From: Aurantimonas sp036549475
GTDB lineage: Bacteria; Pseudomonadota; Alphaproteobacteria; Rhizobiales; Rhizobiaceae
Direction of reading: 5' to 3'
DNA: 64,000 nt
NCBI RefSeq assembly: GCF_036549475.1
Contig: NZ_JAZHLI010000013.1
Span: 29,733 to 93,732 of the forward strand
Part shown: piece after piece, positions 1 through 8,041 of the stretch
Numbering within the stretch: the first letter of the stretch is position 1
How the letters are laid out: each line of letters opens with the position of its first letter
Translations under genes and position numbers: made by a program
Notes under the pieces: generated by a model
Seen by the model: the letters and a program-made list of their open reading frames with translations, nothing else
What the model was told of the DNA's origin: nothing
Database searches by the model: none

Positions 1-346
1 TGCCGCTTGTCTGCCTCGGCCTTGATCTCGCGGATCGCGGTCTCGGCTTCCCTGACGATCTCGACGTCCTTCTCCTCCTCGCCCATGGCGATAAGTTCGA
101 TATTGTCCTGCAGCGACTGTTCGAGGCGGTTCACTGCACCGATCGCGGTGTCCAGGAACTGGCGTTCGCGCATGAGCTTCTGCGCTTCGGCGGGATCCTC
201 CCAGATGGTGGGATCCTCCGCCTTGTTGTTCAGCAGGTCGAGGCGTTTGAGGGATTTCTCCCAGTCAAAGATGCCTCCTCAGCAGGCTTATGGCCTGCTT
301 GATTTCGTCGACAAGGTTCTCGATCTCGGCGCGCAAGCCGCAATCT
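1..346 (-). CDS. prfB: Peptide chain release factor 2 (RF2), N-terminal part, with +1 frameshift
   Basis: RF2 reads UGA and UAA stop codons and triggers peptide release on the ribosome. Only the N-terminal ~115 codons are in the window; the rest lies beyond base 1. The first reading frame gives MRAEIENLVDEIKQ...LLRRHL and then hits TGA (265-267). Reading one base forward continues as DWEKSLKRLDLLNNKAEDP, the usual RF2 N-terminal coiled domain. The start is taken as TTG at 344-346, because an AGGAG lies 8 nt upstream and MRAEIE is the typical alphaproteobacterial RF2 beginning; no ATG fits. It lies just downstream of mrcA on the same strand and may be co-transcribed. The family assignment is firm; the TTG start is an inference. 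Confidence 0.93.
264..279 (-). promoter_or_regulatory. prfB programmed +1 frameshift site
   Basis: On the minus strand the sequence reads AGGAGG, CAT, CTT, TGA, C. An internal Shine-Dalgarno-like AGGAGG (274-279) sits three bases before the CUU-UGA-C slip site (264-270). This matches the classic RF2 autoregulatory signal: when RF2 is scarce the ribosome pauses at UGA and shifts to +1, restoring RF2 synthesis. The protein alignment resumes exactly at the shifted frame (L-D-W). Confidence 0.93.
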
Positions 347-467
347 CCTGCTTCCTGAGGAAGGGGTCTGACACCGGCAGCCTGCGGCCATGCGGCAGCA
401 GGCTGCGGGACAGGGCCGGAACGACCGGCAGCTGGGGACGGTCTATAACGTCCCTGCCCCGGCTTGG

Positions 468-2918
468 CTAGAACAGGCCGCCGCCGCCGGCACCCTGGAC
501 GATCGCCTGCTCGGCTTCCTGAGACACCTCGCCCGAGCCGAAGCCGCCGGCCATCTCATCGGCACCGATGATGCTGAAGGTGTCGGACGGACCGGTACCA
601 GGCTTGAAGGCTTCCATGATCACGTCGCCGCCCGAGCCGCTGGACAGCATGCCGGTCTTGCGGTTCACCGCGATCAGATCCATGCCCTCGGGCACCTTAA
701 ACTCGACCGGAGGCACGCCCTTGAGCGCGTCCTCCATGAAGTCGATGAACACCGGCGCAGCCATGCCGCCGCCGGTCGCCCCGCGGCCCATCGGGGTGGG
801 ATTGTCGTAGCCCAGGAACACGCCGGTCACGAGATCCGGGGTAAATCCGACGAACCAGACATCCTTTTCCTCGTTGGTGGTGCCGGTCTTGCCGGCGATC
901 GGCACGCCGAGCTCGGCAACGCGGGTCGCAGTGCCGCGCTGCACGACACCTTCCATCATCGACGTGATCTGGTAGGCGGTCATCGGATCGAGCACCTGAT
1001 CGCGCTCGTCGACGAGCTCCGGCTCCGGCTGACCGTCATAGGTGGCGGCGTCGCAACCCTGGCAGATGCGCTGGTCGTGCTTGTAGATGGTCTTGCCGTA
1101 GCGGTCCTGGACCCGGTCGATCAGCGAGGGTTCCAGCGAACGGCCACCATTGGCGATGACCGAGTAGGCCGACACCATGCGCAGCACGGTCGTTTCGCCC
1201 GCTCCGAGCGCCATCGGCAGGTACTTGCCCAGATTGTCGTAGATGCCGAAACGCTCTGCATATTCGGCGACAAGGTCCATGCCCATGTCCTTGGCGAGCC
1301 GGATGGTCATCAGGTTGCGGCTCTTCTCGATGCCCAGACGCAGGGTCGAGGGCCCGGCTGAGCCGCCGCCGTAGTTCGACGGCTCCCAGACCCCGCCGTT
1401 GCCGTCCGGCAGCGAGATCGGGGCATCCATGACCACCGAGGACGGCGTGTAGCCATTGTCGAGCGCTGCGGCATAAACGAACGGCTTGAAGGAGGAGCCG
1501 GGCTGGCGATAGGCTTGGCTGGCGCGGTTGAACTCCGACTGTGCAAAGGAGAAGCCGCCGACCATGGCCACCACGCGGCCGGTCTTGGGTTCCATCGCGA
1601 CAAGCGCGCCCTGGATTTTGGGCGGCTGGCGCAGCCGGTAGCCGTCGCCCTCCTCCTTCTTCTCGACATAGACGACGTCGCCGCGCGACAGCACTTCTGC
1701 CGCGGAATTCACACTGCCCGTGCGCTCCGGCAGGTCGAGGCGCAGCGCCCATTTCATGTCGTCCGTGGCGATAGTCGCCAACTCGCGTTCGGCGCCGCGG
1801 GCGCCGGAGATGTCCAGGGGCGGCTGGACGCCGATCTCGACGCGGCCGGCATCGGCCGTCAGGACGACCGCGAGACGCCATTCGGGCACGTCGGCCAGCG
1901 GCTCGATCTTGGCCAGCGGCTGGCCCCAGTCACTGCCGATCTCGACCCGGGTCACCGGGCCGCGCCAGCCGCGGGCCTGGTCATATTCGATCAGCCCGTG
2001 CTGCAGCGCCTTGCGGGCCTCGGCCTGCAACTCCGGGTCGAGCGTCGTGCGGACCGACAGACCGCCCTCATAGAGCGCATCGACGCCGTAACGCTGGATG
2101 ACCTCGCGGCGCACATCCTCGGTGAAGTATTCCGATGACGCCAGATAGGTACCGGTCGGCCGGGGATGTACTTCGAGTGGCTTGTCCTGGGCCTCGCTCG
2201 CCGCCTCGGCGCTGATGATGTCGTTGGCGGTCATCTGGTCGATGACCCAGTTCCGGCGCTCGATTGCCCGGTCCGTGTCGCGAAACGGATTGTAGTTTTC
2301 CGGCGCCTTCGGCAGTGCGGCGAGGTAGGCCGCCTCCTCGATTGTCAGTTCGTTCACGGACTTGTCGAAATAGGCCAGCGCAGCAGCAGCGACGCCGTAG
2401 GCGCCGAGACCCAGATAGATCTCGTTCAGGTAGAGCTCGAGGATCTTGTCCTTCGAATAGGCCTGCTCGATGCGCAGGGACAGGATCGCTTCCTTGATCT
2501 TGCGGTCGAAGGTGCGCTCGTTGGTCAGGAGGAAGTTCTTGGCGACCTGCTGGGTGATCGTCGAGGCCCCCTGCATGCGGCCGCCCTTGGCCAGCACCAT
2601 CACGGCACGCGCAACGCCCTCGATGTCGACGCCAGGATGCTGGTAGAAATTCTTGTCCTCGGCAGACAGGAAGGCGTTCTTGACCAGATCCGGCACGGCC
2701 TGGATTGGCAGGAACAGGCGGCGCTGGCGGGCATATTCGGCCATCAGCGATCCGTCCGCGGCGTGCACGCGCGTGGTGACCGGTGGCTCGTAGGCAGCTA
2801 GCACCTGATAGTCCGGCAGGTCGCTGCCCATCTTCTCGATGTACCAAGCGAAACCGCCCGCCACCACGAGGAAGAAGACGGCACCGATGGCAAAGAAATA
2901 GCCGAGCAGTCTGATCAT
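468..2918 (-). CDS. mrcA: Penicillin-binding protein 1A (bifunctional glycosyltransferase/transpeptidase)
   Basis: A class A PBP of 816 aa that polymerises and cross-links peptidoglycan at the outer face of the inner membrane. One N-terminal membrane anchor spans about residues 5-26. The GT51 domain follows, with catalytic Glu87 in EDKNFYQHPG and the QGASTITQQ motif (116-124). The transpeptidase domain has the SxxK motif at 475-478 (SSFK), SRN at 533-535 and KTGT at 677-680. A linker of about 170 residues between them resembles the PBP1a OB-like insertion. Length and motif order fit PBP1a. The gene lies between an N-acetylmuramoyl-L-alanine amidase and prfB, the usual alphaproteobacterial order. 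Start is ATG. Confidence 0.96.
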   Translation of the reverse strand: MIRLLGYFFAIGAVFFLVVAGGFAWYIEKMGSDLPDYQVLAAYEPPVTTRVHAADGSLMAEYARQRRLFLPIQAVPDLVKNAFLSAEDKNFYQHPGVDIEGVARAVMVLAKGGRMQGASTITQQVAKNFLLTNERTFDRKIKEAILSLRIEQAYSKDKILELYLNEIYLGLGAYGVAAAALAYFDKSVNELTIEEAAYLAALPKAPENYNPFRDTDRAIERRNWVIDQMTANDIISAEAASEAQDKPLEVHPRPTGTYLASSEYFTEDVRREVIQRYGVDALYEGGLSVRTTLDPELQAEARKALQHGLIEYDQARGWRGPVTRVEIGSDWGQPLAKIEPLADVPEWRLAVVLTADAGRVEIGVQPPLDISGARGAERELATIATDDMKWALRLDLPERTGSVNSAAEVLSRGDVVYVEKKEEGDGYRLRQPPKIQGALVAMEPKTGRVVAMVGGFSFAQSEFNRASQAYRQPGSSFKPFVYAAALDNGYTPSSVVMDAPISLPDGNGGVWEPSNYGGGSAGPSTLRLGIEKSRNLMTIRLAKDMGMDLVAEYAERFGIYDNLGKYLPMALGAGETTVLRMVSAYSVIANGGRSLEPSLIDRVQDRYGKTIYKHDQRICQGCDAATYDGQPEPELVDERDQVLDPMTAYQITSMMEGVVQRGTATRVAELGVPIAGKTGTTNEEKDVWFVGFTPDLVTGVFLGYDNPTPMGRGATGGGMAAPVFIDFMEDALKGVPPVEFKVPEGMDLIAVNRKTGMLSSGSGGDVIMEAFKPGTGPSDTFSIIGADEMAGGFGSGEVSQEAEQAIVQGAGGGGLF

Positions 2919-3158
2919 CGAAACTCCGTCCGTCCAACGCCGGCCGCCGGTCCGGTCTCATGTTCCCGGCAGCGGCCCACGCAGGCCTCGATCGGGAATA
3001 TTCAACATCCGCCGCCATTTGTCGGTCAGCGAAGGTCCATGTCACGCTTTTCCTGCTGCGCAAATGCGGCGAGCCCATGGACGCCTGGGCCCGTGTGACA
3101 CGCAATTGCAGGCATGCGTTGTGGATTTATCACATTTGGCCACTGGCGCCTCGCCCGA

Positions 3159-4382
3159 TCAGCCGGGCTTGCGCGGTTCGGCGACCTTTTCCCCGAAGAA
3201 ATCGACCACGGCCTGGGCGATGGCCGCGGCCGCGTCCTTGCGCCACGCGGGATCGGTCAGCAGCCGCTCGTCCTCGCGGTTCGACAGGAAGCCCAGTTCG
3301 ACGAGGACAGACGGCACGTCCGGTGCGGTCAGGACCTTGAAGCCGGCGGACCGCTTCGGCCGCTTGATCAGCCGGATGTCCTCGCGCTGCAGGTCCTGAA
3401 CCAGGGATGTCGCGAAATGCTCGGAAAAGCTCACCGTCTCGCGCCGGGTGAGGTCGAGGAGGATGTCGAACACGGTCGGCTCGTCGCGCTGCCATTCCGC
3501 GCCGGCAAATCGGTCCGCGGCGTTTTCCGAGGCCGCGATCTCGCGGGAGAGCTCGTCCGATGCGGTTTCCGACAGGGTGTAGACCGTCGCGCCGCGCAGA
3601 TTGGCATAGCGGATCGAGTCGGCGTGGATAGAAATGAACAGATCGGCGCGCTCGCGGCGGCCGATGGCGGCCCGCTCTTCCAGCGGGATGAAGGTGTCGT
3701 CGTCCCGGGTGAGCACGACGTCGACATCGCCGCGCGCCTGCAGGGCGTCGCGCAGGGCCAGGGCCATGGCCAGGTTGATGTCTTTCTCCAGCGTGCCGCT
3801 CTCGGACACAGCCCCCCTGTCGACGCCGCCATGGCCGGCGTCGAGAACGACCTTGAGCGTCTTGTCGGCGGAAATGGCGGCCGGGTCGACCGGCACCTTC
3901 GGCGCCCCGCCCGGCCGCGCCGCGAGCGACGGCGCGGCCGCTTGGGCTTCGGACGCGGCAGCCCTTATGGTCAGCGACAGGGTTTCCCCAGTACTGGTTT
4001 CGGCACGGGCGAGTTCGGCGACAGCGGATCGTTTGAGCGTGAAGATGAACCGGTAGCGGTCCGCGGCGACAAGGCCGTGCCGGCTGCCGGCGACGAGCGG
4101 GTTGTCGGGCGACGTGTCGAGCGAGGCGGCCGACAGCGTGTCCTGGAAGTCGACGGCGATGCGATCCGGATTGCGCAGGCGCAGAATGCGCGCGTCGGGC
4201 TGGCCGATGACGTCGAACTCGACCGTGAAGGCATCGTCGGCGGCCGATTGCGTGACGGCGGTGATGATCCTTTCTTCGGCTGCTGCCGGGTGAAGACAGC
4301 CAGCGACGAGAACGAATACGGCGACCGCCAACCATGCCATGCCCAGAAGCGGCCCTCCCGGATTGCGACCTCGTCCCGCCAT
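3159..4382 (-). CDS. amiC: N-acetylmuramoyl-L-alanine amidase (AmiC-type, AMIN plus Amidase_3)
   Basis: Zinc amidase that cleaves the lactyl-Ala bond of peptidoglycan in the periplasm, acting in daughter-cell separation. With the ATG at 4380-4382 (AGGGGG about 5 nt upstream) it has 407 aa; a longer frame opens only with TTG at 4457 and would bury the signal sequence. A hydrophobic signal (about residues 15-30) ends in VAGC, which could be a lipobox, or in AAA-E, a signal peptidase I site. An AMIN domain follows (about 37-130). The catalytic domain shows zinc ligands His204 (DAGHGG), Glu219 and His273 (SIHAD), and catalytic Glu383 (LVELGF). It is followed by mrcA after 240 bp. Confidence 0.93.
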   Translation of the reverse strand: MAGRGRNPGGPLLGMAWLAVAVFVLVAGCLHPAAAEERIITAVTQSAADDAFTVEFDVIGQPDARILRLRNPDRIAVDFQDTLSAASLDTSPDNPLVAGSRHGLVAADRYRFIFTLKRSAVAELARAETSTGETLSLTIRAAASEAQAAAPSLAARPGGAPKVPVDPAAISADKTLKVVLDAGHGGVDRGAVSESGTLEKDINLAMALALRDALQARGDVDVVLTRDDDTFIPLEERAAIGRRERADLFISIHADSIRYANLRGATVYTLSETASDELSREIAASENAADRFAGAEWQRDEPTVFDILLDLTRRETVSFSEHFATSLVQDLQREDIRLIKRPKRSAGFKVLTAPDVPSVLVELGFLSNREDERLLTDPAWRKDAAAAIAQAVVDFFGEKVAEPRKPG

Positions 4383-5081
4383 TCCACCCCCTGTGCTCGC
4401 CGCGCCGCTGCGACGGTATCTATACCTGCCGATAGGCGAATCCTGATGACGCGACAATCATGATGAGACTTTGGCGGTCACGGTCAGAAGCGGCACGGGC
4501 GGACCGTCTCCTCATGCGCACCCCGTGCCACCCGGCGTTTGTCGCATCCGCGCCATCACCTCGCGCGATCTCTTACCTTGCGACCACAATCGCCCAGCCG
4601 CACTTGTTTATTAAGCCTGCCCATCATAAAATCGTACCGAGGCTTGGTGATGCGGAATCACATGCAGCTGCCGAATCGCAGGCACGAGTGCCCCGCGGAT
4701 ATCGGCATGCTTGCGGCGATGACGTCGCGGCAAGTTTGCGGTCCTGCAAGCAGTTACCGAGCCTCAGGCAGAATTTTCATTTCGCCGCAGGGCGTTTCCT
4801 GCCGGCGAATATCCAACGCCGCGAATGTGCCCGGCTCGCAAGCCGCCATTTCGCCCGTTTCGTCGGCCGCCCGAGCGGCCATGTAGTTGTTACAGGTCGA
4901 ATCTTGTCACCAGCCTCCGTTCTCAGATACGCGCCGCACCCCCGTCAGGGGCGCGTGGCGTCGTCGAGTCGCGGCCATGCTGGCTTGCAGGGTTCGCCCC
5001 TTACGGGCTCGCGCCCACCCGCCGGCAGGCAGGCGCATGACGCCTTGCCGCGGCCCGGTGCGAGCGCCCGGGAGTTCTTTC
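4383..5081. other. Gene-free ~0.7 kb between amiC and rne: divergent promoter region and long rne leader
   Basis: No convincing protein gene is seen here; the open frames that cross it are unsupported extensions of amiC and rne. It holds one strong sigma70-like promoter facing rne (4604-4632), leaving a predicted leader of about 440 nt, plus a GGAG ribosome-binding site at 5071-5074. The long leader recalls the autoregulated 5' UTR of enterobacterial rne, but I cannot identify the known rne5 structure by eye. Confidence 0.6.
4604..4632 (+). promoter_or_regulatory. Candidate sigma70 promoter of rne
   Basis: TTGTTT (4604-4609), a 17-base spacer and TAAAAT (4627-4632). Spacing and hexamers are close to consensus and stand out in a G+C-rich gap. 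Transcription would start near 4639, about 440 nt before the rne ATG. Confidence 0.6.
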
Positions 5082-7922
5082 ATGGCAAACAAAATGCTGA
5101 TCGACGCGTCCCACCAGGAAGAGACGCGCGTCGTCGTCGTCCGGGGTAGCCGGGTCGAGGAATTCGATTTCGAATCCGAACACAAGAAGCAGCTCAAGGG
5201 AAATATCTATCTGGCGAAGGTGACGCGGGTCGAACCCTCGCTCCAGGCCGCCTTCGTCGAATATGGCGGCAACCGCCACGGCTTCCTCGCCTTCAGCGAG
5301 ATCCATCCCGACTATTACCAGATCCCCAAGGCTGACCGTCAGGCGCTGGTCGAGGAAGACCTCGCCCGCGCGCTGGAAGAGGAAGAGGCCGACGAGCCTA
5401 AGCCGACCCCCCGCCCGCGCCGGGGCTCGCGCAGCAAGTCGGCCGCCCGCAGCGACGACAGCGTATCCGAGACAACGGATCTCGACGGGAACGACGACGA
5501 AGCCGGTCCGTCGAATCACGACGACGACAGCGAGGGCGACGCCCGCGGCGAAGACGCAGGGGACGAATCCGACGAGATCTCGACCTCGGGCGAAGCCGAA
5601 GACGATGGCGAGGACAACGGGTCCGAGCGCTCTTCGCGGGGTCGCCGCGGCGGTCGTGGTCGGCGAGGTCGCAACCGGTCGCCCGGCGACGAAGAGAGCA
5701 ACGGCGACGACGAGAACGGCGAAGAGCAGATCGACCAGATCGGCTCCGAGGACGCCATGGAAGAGGTTCCGGTCCGCCAGAACCGCCCGCGCCGCCAGTA
5801 CAAGATCCAGGAAGTCATCAAGCGTCGTCAGATCCTGCTCGTGCAGGTCGTCAAGGAAGAGCGCGGCAACAAGGGCGCCGCGCTGACCACCTACCTGTCC
5901 CTGGCAGGCCGCTATTCGGTGCTGATGCCGAACACGGCACGGGGCGGCGGCATCTCGCGCAAGATCACCAGTGCGGCCGATCGCAAGCGTCTGAAGGACG
6001 TGGTGCGCGATCTCGACGTGCCGCGCGGCATGGGCATCATCCTGCGGACGGCCGGTGCGAACCGGACCAAGCCCGAGGTCAAGCGCGACTACGAATATCT
6101 GATGCGCCTGTGGGAAACGGTGCGCAGCGTCACGCTCGCCTCGATCGCGCCCGCCCTCGTCTACGAGGAAGGCAGCCTGATCAAGCGATCGATCCGCGAC
6201 CTCTACAACAAGGACATCGACCAGATCCTGGTCGCCGGCGAGACCGGCTACCGCGAAGCCAAGGACTTCATGCGGATGCTGATGCCGAGCCAGGCCAAGG
6301 TGGTGCAGCCCTATCGCGACCCGACGCCGATCTTCGTGCGGCAGGGCATCGAGTCGCAGCTCGACAAGATGGTGCAGCCCCACGTCACGCTGAAGTCCGG
6401 CGGCTACATCATCATCAACCAGACCGAGGCGCTGGTTGCCATCGACGTGAACTCCGGGCGCTCCACCAAGGAGCATTCGATCGAGGACACTGCCTACCAG
6501 ACGAACATGGAAGCGGCGGAAGAGGTGGCGCGGCAGCTTCGCCTGCGCGACCTTGCCGGCCTGATCGTCATCGACTTCATCGACATGGACGAGAAGCGCA
6601 ACAACCGCGCCGTCGAGAAGAAGATCAAGGAGTGCCTGAAGAGCGACCGCGCCCGCATCCAGGTCGGCAGCATCTCGCATTTCGGCCTTCTGGAGATGAG
6701 CCGGCAGCGGATCCGCGCCAGCGTGCTCGAATCGACCATGCAGACCTGCCCGGTCTGCGAGGGCACCGGCCATATCCGCTCGTCGTCGTCCTCGGCGCTG
6801 CATGTGCTGCGGACCATCGAGGAGCATCTGCAGAAGCACGCGGATCACGACCTCATCGTCAAGGTCCCGACCTCGACGGCGCTCTACGTGCTGAACGAGA
6901 AGCGCCAGCGGATCGAGGAGCTGGAGCACCATCACGGTCTGCGGATCATCATCGAGGCGGACGACAGCTCCGGCCACCAGGCGATCACGATTGCCCACGG
7001 CGCCGAGGCGACGAAGCCCGAGACGACGCTGGACATGGGCCTGCCGGATGCCCTGGCGGCCAGCGACGCGCTGGACGACGCGGCGGACGAGGAAGCAGCC
7101 CGCCGCTCGGCCGACGAGCTCGACCGGATTGCCGACGATACGCCACCGCCGGCTGCTGCCAGGGCCCGCCCCGAAGACGATGCGGGCGAGTCGGAGAATT
7201 CGGAAGGCGGCGGCCGGCGCCGGCGCCGGCGTCGGCGCAAGCGGTCGGGCGACGAGGACGAGACTGTTGCCGATAGCCAGTCCTCCCGCGACGATCGGTC
7301 GGATACGGACGATGACGGCGATGCGGAAGGCGACGAGGAGACCGGTGGCTCCCGTCGCAGCACCAGCCGGACCGACGACGACAGCGATCGGGGCCGCAAG
7401 CGCCGCCGTCGCGGTCGCCGGGGTGGCCGTCGCAACCGCGAGGACCAGAACGGCGAGACCGAATCGGGCCGGCAGCCGGCAGAGGCCGCAGCCGATCAGC
7501 CGTCGGACACGCAGCCGATCCACGCCACCGCCAAGACGGAGATATCGGAGCCGGACGACGATGCGTCCCAGGCACCGGTTGCAGGCGATGCACCGGTCCG
7601 GTCGCAGGCCGATGCATTCGTGGCGACCGACACCCCGGTTGCGGAGCCTGTTGCCGCTCATCATGACGCTGCGGACAATGCGGACACCGCTGTAGCGACC
7701 GAGACGCAGGCGCCGGCCGAGATGGCCAGCGAAGCTGCCACCCTGGTGGACGCCCAGACCGTCGAGGCCGAAGAGGCCCCGGCGTCAGCGGCCAACGACG
7801 ACACGCCCGCCGTGCCGGTCACATCGGATCCGGTGGTGACGTCCAGCAGCACCGACGACGCCGAAGCGAAGCCCGACAAGCCGCGCCGCACCGGCTGGTG
7901 GGCCCGCCGGAGCTTCTTCTGA
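5082..7922 (+). CDS. rne: Ribonuclease E
   Basis: Endoribonuclease that initiates mRNA decay and processes rRNA and tRNA, and scaffolds the degradosome at the inner membrane. It has 946 aa from the ATG at 5082, which has GGAG 7 nt upstream and the typical start MANKMLIDAS. The S1 domain begins at about residue 35 and is interrupted at about 95-235 by a low-complexity acidic and Arg/Gly-rich insert. It then resumes into the RNase H-like and DNase I-like catalytic core. Catalytic Asp455 (AIDVNSGR) and Asp498 (VIDFIDM) are present, as is the zinc-link CPVC (Cys556, Cys559). Beyond about residue 680 the tail is disordered, with two Arg-rich RNA-binding blocks around 715-725 and 770-785. Confidence 0.97.
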   Translation: MANKMLIDASHQEETRVVVVRGSRVEEFDFESEHKKQLKGNIYLAKVTRVEPSLQAAFVEYGGNRHGFLAFSEIHPDYYQIPKADRQALVEEDLARALEEEEADEPKPTPRPRRGSRSKSAARSDDSVSETTDLDGNDDEAGPSNHDDDSEGDARGEDAGDESDEISTSGEAEDDGEDNGSERSSRGRRGGRGRRGRNRSPGDEESNGDDENGEEQIDQIGSEDAMEEVPVRQNRPRRQYKIQEVIKRRQILLVQVVKEERGNKGAALTTYLSLAGRYSVLMPNTARGGGISRKITSAADRKRLKDVVRDLDVPRGMGIILRTAGANRTKPEVKRDYEYLMRLWETVRSVTLASIAPALVYEEGSLIKRSIRDLYNKDIDQILVAGETGYREAKDFMRMLMPSQAKVVQPYRDPTPIFVRQGIESQLDKMVQPHVTLKSGGYIIINQTEALVAIDVNSGRSTKEHSIEDTAYQTNMEAAEEVARQLRLRDLAGLIVIDFIDMDEKRNNRAVEKKIKECLKSDRARIQVGSISHFGLLEMSRQRIRASVLESTMQTCPVCEGTGHIRSSSSSALHVLRTIEEHLQKHADHDLIVKVPTSTALYVLNEKRQRIEELEHHHGLRIIIEADDSSGHQAITIAHGAEATKPETTLDMGLPDALAASDALDDAADEEAARRSADELDRIADDTPPPAAARARPEDDAGESENSEGGGRRRRRRRRKRSGDEDETVADSQSSRDDRSDTDDDGDAEGDEETGGSRRSTSRTDDDSDRGRKRRRRGRRGGRRNREDQNGETESGRQPAEAAADQPSDTQPIHATAKTEISEPDDDASQAPVAGDAPVRSQADAFVATDTPVAEPVAAHHDAADNADTAVATETQAPAEMASEAATLVDAQTVEAEEAPASAANDDTPAVPVTSDPVVTSSSTDDAEAKPDKPRRTGWWARRSFF

Positions 7923-7975
7923 GAATTGCGGTGTGCCCGCGCAGAGCGCGGCGTTACCGACGACCATGAAACGGC

Positions 7976-8002
7976 AACGGGCGGCCCATCGGGCCGCCCG
8001 TT
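7976..8002. terminator. Shared bidirectional hairpin terminator between rne and aminotransferase
   Basis: A perfect 12-bp inverted repeat (7976-7987 and 7991-8002) with a 3-base loop lies between the convergent ends of rne and the aminotransferase gene. The stem is almost pure G+C with AA/TT at its base. Neither side has a long T run, so termination strength is inferred from the stem and its position. Confidence 0.75.
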
Positions 8003-8041
8003 CTGCGTTCTGTGCCAGCGTCCGTGTCGGCGGACGGATGG

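Noticed and set aside
390..2801. Long open frames antisense to mrcA, and similar long antisense frames against most genes
   Set aside because: High G+C coding DNA produces long open frames in other frames. These have low-complexity Arg/Ala/Gly compositions and no domains, and the opposite-strand genes have clear motifs.
2919..3158. Promoter for mrcA in the 240-bp gap after amiC
   Set aside because: The best match (CCGACA-N17-GAATAT) has too weak a -10 to annotate.
5001..7664. 887-residue open frame antisense to rne
   Set aside because: It mirrors the low-complexity rne codons, shows no recognisable fold and has no ribosome-binding site; rne is certain.
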